From Phylloscopus collybita (lineage: Eukaryota; Chordata; Aves; Passeriformes; Phylloscopidae): DNA of 64,000 nucleotides. Both the position numbers and the translations under genes were made by a program. Position 1 is the first letter of the stretch. The number at the start of each line of letters is the position of its first letter. Of this stretch, positions 60,182 through 64,000 are shown piece after piece. The notes beneath the pieces are model-generated. The model was not told where the DNA came from and searched no databases. It worked only from the letters and a program-made list of their open reading frames with translations. Location: positions 1,984,001 through 2,048,000 of the forward strand of contig JAJNNQ010000011.1 in NCBI GenBank assembly GCA_027886175.1, read 5' to 3'.

Positions 60182-60596
60182 GGCCGCTGGGGACACTCCG
60201 GGGGAGGTCGTGCTCGGGTGACACTCGAGGAACAGATGGGTCCGGGTGCGGCCCCTCAGCCCCCGCGCCCGCCGCTGCCACAGCCGGGGTGACAGCAAGG
60301 GGGGGACAGGAACAGAGACAGGGACAGGGCCAGGCAGAGTGTGCAGGCACGGCACCACCCTAGAGCCGGGGAGAGGACGGGCACAGGGCACAAGGGCCTC
60401 TGTTCCAGGAGCCTCTCCAGGCCCCAGCTCCACTGCAGGGGCTGCGGGTGCGGATTTTGGGGGGTCCCGGTGCCCCCCGGGGCGGGGTCAGTGCTCAGCA
60501 GCGGGGCCGTGATCGGGGTGGCGGGGGCTGCCCGGGACCCCCCCGGCCCCCCAAATCACAGCCGGGGGTGAAAAACAAAGCTCACTCTTTGGAATT

Positions 60597-61000
60597 GTTA
60601 CAAGTTTAACCAGGGATGGAGAAGGGACAATATCCAGGGCTGGGGTGTTTTAGAACAATGTTCTCTGTGCACGGCTCCATTGCTGGGGCACACACACATC
60701 TGTGAGTTCGGGCATCATTCCAACATTCCTGTGAGCTTTGGATGTTCCAGGAACTCTCTTGTTTGGTTTTAACCTCTGACTTGTCTGCAGGACATCCCAT
60801 AAATCAGATTCACATATTTGATTTCATCTCCTGATCCCACCCTGTTGTTCCACAATCAAGAATCAATAAATTCTTCTCCGGCTTCTGTTTCTGTTTCTTT
60901 GGTTTCTGTCACTGTTATCACCAGTCTGCAGGTGTGGGAAATGACAGAATTGTTTTACACCATTCTCTGAGTTGGTTATAATATAAAAATCAGTTAAAAT
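60597..61000 (+). mobile_element. LTR-like block between B2 and A2
   Basis: Inverted copy of 32610-33013. Starts tgttacaagtttaacc and carries caagaatcaataaattct (about 60850). Confidence 0.5.
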
Positions 61001-61171
61001 TATTACATTACAAAAGCAGTTTAGCATTGTGCAGTCTCCATTTCAGTATTTTGCTAAGGCCTAGGATATAAAATCGATTTATCACGCTGCCACTTCTGTC
61101 AGTGCCACATAAACTGTCTCAAACAGCACGGGGTGAGGGGACAAGTGGCACCAGCGATGTTCCTGATGATG

Positions 61172-62551
61172 TCACTGCCCTGACGATGTCACAGCGGTGA
61201 CACCACTGATCTCCAGCAGCCTCGGGATGTCCTCTTTGGCTCTTTGGCACAGCTCGGCCACCGCGCAGCCACGGGGGCCACCAGGGCCACCAGAGCCACC
61301 ATAGGGACTGGAGAGGAGGAAGTCGATTTCCCCAAGTGCCACCAGCAGGTGATCCCGGGTCAGGCGGGCGCTGGCCTCCCACAGCTGCTCAGACTCGGCC
61401 ACCTCAACCATGAAGTCCTTGAGGTCATCGGGGGACGCCTCCTCTGTCTCCCCCTTCCAGGTGTCCTCAATGTCCCAGAGCTGGTCGTACAGCTCCCAGG
61501 AGAACTCCCAGGCTTCTGCACAGGCATTTGCCAAGCGCCCCAGCAGCTCCAGGGCCTCCTCCACTCGCTGTCCCCTCAAGGTGGCCGGCCCCGCCTGCCT
61601 GGTGGCCACCACAGCCTCTTCCCTGGCCTTGGTGGCCACTGCCACGGGGACATCGTGTGCGGCCACCACTGAGGCCAGGGCCACTGACGGCTGCCGGGCC
61701 ACGGCCACCAGGTTGTCCCCATCTGTCCCCGAGCAGGGGGGGGTCTCGTCCCTCAGGTCCCCAGCCAGGCTGGTGGCGGTGGCCGCGGCAGTGTCCTCTT
61801 TGTGTCCTCGTCGGTGTCCTTGTCCTCCCAGGTGTCGAGGATCACCTCTGCCTCACAGCCCAGCTGGCACCACTTATCCTGGAGCACACCCATCGACTCC
61901 CGCCAGGCTCTGCCCGCAGCTCTCACATCGGCCCAGGTGGCCCCCAGGGTGTCCCTGAGGGTGGCCAGGGCCTGGCTCAGGGGGGTGACACCGCGCTGGC
62001 CCAGGCAGGTGATGTCACCGTGGTCCAGGGCGTCCCGGAGGCTCCAGATGAATTCCCTCAGGTCTGTGTGCAGGGACTCTGGGTACAGGAGCGGCCAGGA
62101 GCTCTTTCGTGGCGCGGTCACGGTGGCTGCCAGCTCGCCCAGGTTGGCCACCACGTCCACCTGTGCCTCCAGCACCTCGGGAGGGGACAGTGGAGGCGGC
62201 GGGGACCTCGTGGCACTTGTGGCCTCCTGGGGTGGCCCCTGTGCCCTCTGGGGTGCCCTTTGTCCCCTCCCTGGAGAGCTCAGCTGTCCCCTCTGTCCCT
62301 TTGTCACCTCCTTGTCCCCCCCTGCCAACCCCCGCTGTCCCCTCTGCCACCCCGTCCCCTCCTGCCACCCTCCCGCTGTCCCCGCCTCACCGCCACCCTC
62401 GGTCCCCTCCACCCCTCTGTCACCTCCCCGCTTTCTCCCACGCCTTCCTGTCCCCTTTGTGACCCCCTGTCCCCTCTGCCACCCCCCGTGTCCCCCCCCC
62501 GTCCCCTTCCGCCCCCTCGCGCCGGGATTGTCGCACCTCGTGGGGCCACAT
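61172..62551 (-). pseudogene. Gene A2: frameshifted inverted copy of A1
   Basis: Exon 1 62537-62551 (MWPHE) is intact. The exon 2 acceptor reads cccgag|gtgctg (62175) where the other copies have ccccag. The frame runs to the acidic repeat, where gaggacacaaagagg (about 61795) lacks one base relative to A1 (gaggacaccaacgagg) and reading stops at 61753. The downstream half (61172-61708) stays open in the original frame and ends as A1 does. The acidic repeat is also shorter. Two independent changes support real decay, though a sequencing error at the indel is possible. Confidence 0.65.
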
Positions 62552-62898
62552 GACCGCTGGGGACACTCGGGGACCCTCCGGGGGCGAACAGGACCCGGTG
62601 ACAGTGGCAGACACGCGCGGATGTGGCGCGGCCGGGAGGAAACAGGAAGAGGAAACAGAGGCGGCTCCCCTCCCCCCACGCCCGCGGGGCCCCCGGGGGA
62701 TCCCCGATGTCCCCCTGAGTGTCCCCAGTGTCCCCAACTGTCCCCAATGTCCCCTCGAGTGTCCCCAACGGGACCCTGATGTCCCCCCCATGTCCCCAAC
62801 AAGGCCTGAGTGCCACCCCCCCCCCCCCCCCCGATGTCCTGTTGGGGACACTGAGGACACACTGGGGTCCTCTTGGGGACACTGCGGGGACATCGAGG

Positions 62899-63809
62899 TG
62901 TTATAAATGCACATTATAAAGTTGGCTTTTCACAAGTATTAAAATGAATGCCAGATGTATAATGCAGAAAGTCCTGCTGTATTTCCTTTCTAACATCTTA
63001 GAAATGTGATGAATGTGTACTTTCTTTTTGAGATGTAAAAAACCTTTTTGTAAAACCAGTCAAACCAATTGACTGAAGAACTGAATCAAACCCTCACCAG
63101 GAAGATAAGGAGAGAGGATCTTCCTGCATTCCTGAGCTAACCAGATCAAGACAGCAGTGAACCAAAAGCTACAAGAAGGAATTTATTGATCTCCTGGTAT
63201 CAGAAGAATAAGACATGAAATGACTACCAGACACCAACAAGAACTTGATCTAATAAAATGTGAATTTGGTACAATGAGACAAGGCTTGGGGGAAGGGGAG
63301 GCCAAAAACCAAGGGAACATCTGAACTCCAAAGAATGTTTGAAAAATGCATATGTAAAAGGTTAATCCTTAAAAGCAAGGAATCTGAAGGAGTGCCTGTG
63401 CTTGTAGAGTCTCTTGTACCCCTCCCAGGTGTGGCAGGGGCTTTCTCCCCCATGGTTCCCTGCAGACATTGTGTGGTCTTCTCCCTGGGTTTCTCAAGCC
63501 CATCACCCCTGCCCATGGTATCCCCTTTCCCTATTTCCCCATTGGCTGTGGGGGCCTGGTGTCCAGTTTGTGTCTCCCTATGGTCAATCGCCCCCTGCCC
63601 TGCCCCCTGTACCACCCACAAACCTCAGACACTACATAACTGAGAAAAACCACACAATCAACTTCTTCATCCTCACCCCCTCCCTGGTTCGGGGTGGGGG
63701 GGAAAAATGGATTGTAGAGCTTAATAAAGAGACTTACCTTGTTTGCTTCCCTGCCAGCGGGTGAACCTCCCTGGACACGATGATCGCTGCTGCCACACGT
63801 GCTGCTACA
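62899..63809 (+). mobile_element. LTR at gene A2 / zinc-finger 3' UTR boundary
   Basis: Inverted copy of 29779-30692: begins tgttataaatgcac, has CCAAT (cattggctg, about 63540), taataaagagacttacc (about 63722), and ends tgctgctaca. Same two flanks as the other copy, without target-site duplication. Confidence 0.75.
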
Positions 63810-64000
63810 GAAAGACAACAAATCTGCTCTCCCCAAGGAATTCCCAGTGTCGGTCTGTGTCCTGATGGATGTTCCTGCCCCTGCGTTCATCCAGGTGCCC
63901 ACGGGGAGACAGGAAATTGTGGAGTCCCCCCAGCCATGTGTCTTCCCAACAGGGATCACCAGGAACACAGATCACCACAGCTCTGCCCAACAGGGGTCAC
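63810..64000 (-). other. 3' UTR of a further zinc-finger gene (off window)
   Basis: Reverse complement of the ZNF-5 3' UTR (29590-29778), so a minus-strand zinc-finger gene should lie just to the right. Only its 3' UTR is inside the window. Confidence 0.7.

Noticed and set aside
59249..60292. Long plus-strand frames over gene B2
   Set aside because: Antisense shadows. The minus strand has the conserved exon pair and splice sites shared by four copies.

Overview
The window looks like bird genomic DNA, most likely passerine. It holds MHC class II beta exons of avian type, a chicken-repeat-1 (CR1) LINE fragment, many LTR elements, and tandem C2H2 zinc-finger genes without KRAB or SCAN domains. 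GC-rich coding, promoter and minisatellite DNA alternates with AT-rich retroviral DNA. Exons follow GT-AG rules, so this is not prokaryotic. Species cannot be determined from the sequence alone.

Layout. 0-8.4 kb: zinc-finger gene ZNF-1 (+), an AT-rich LTR element, and MHC class II beta locus 1 (-) beside an X/Y-box module. 8.6-12.3 kb: CR1, an alpharetrovirus-like LTR, minisatellites and another LTR. 12.7-17.3 kb: ZNF-2 (-) and ZNF-3 (+), head to head on a CpG island. 17.7-21 kb: a minisatellite and a possible small membrane-protein gene (-). 21.2-29.5 kb: ZNF-4 (-, nonsense-broken) and ZNF-5 (+), head to head on an inverted copy of the same island, with an antisense degenerate provirus in the ZNF-5 intron. 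29.8-36.1 kb: LTRs and two paralogous genes of an unrecognised helical family (A1, B1). 36.1-38.05 kb: rearranged MHC class II beta locus 2 (+). 38-47.3 kb: inverted copies of the locus-1 flank, the AT-rich element, ZNF-6 (-) and a second provirus. 48-53.3 kb: a third CpG island with diverging first exons, then ZNF-7 (+). 54.5-58.2 kb: LTR patchwork. 58.6-64 kb: inverted copies of the helical genes (B2, A2) and the 3' UTR of a further zinc-finger gene that lies outside the window.

Architecture. The window is largely built of inverted duplications: about 0.45-7.6 kb against 36.4-43.6 kb, 14.3-16.4 kb against 22.0-24.1 kb, and 29.5-35.3 kb against 58.2-64 kb. Copies have decayed differently. 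A1 and B2 are open while A2 and B1 are frameshifted. ZNF-3 is open while ZNF-4 has a nonsense codon. MHC locus 1 keeps exons 2-5 while locus 2 has lost the first half of exon 2. The zinc-finger backbones are nearly identical, but their predicted DNA-contact residues differ, and the genes sit among and around retroviral insertions.

The least explained content is the A/B helical gene family: a five-codon first exon, a single large second exon, and introns filled with G-rich minisatellite DNA.
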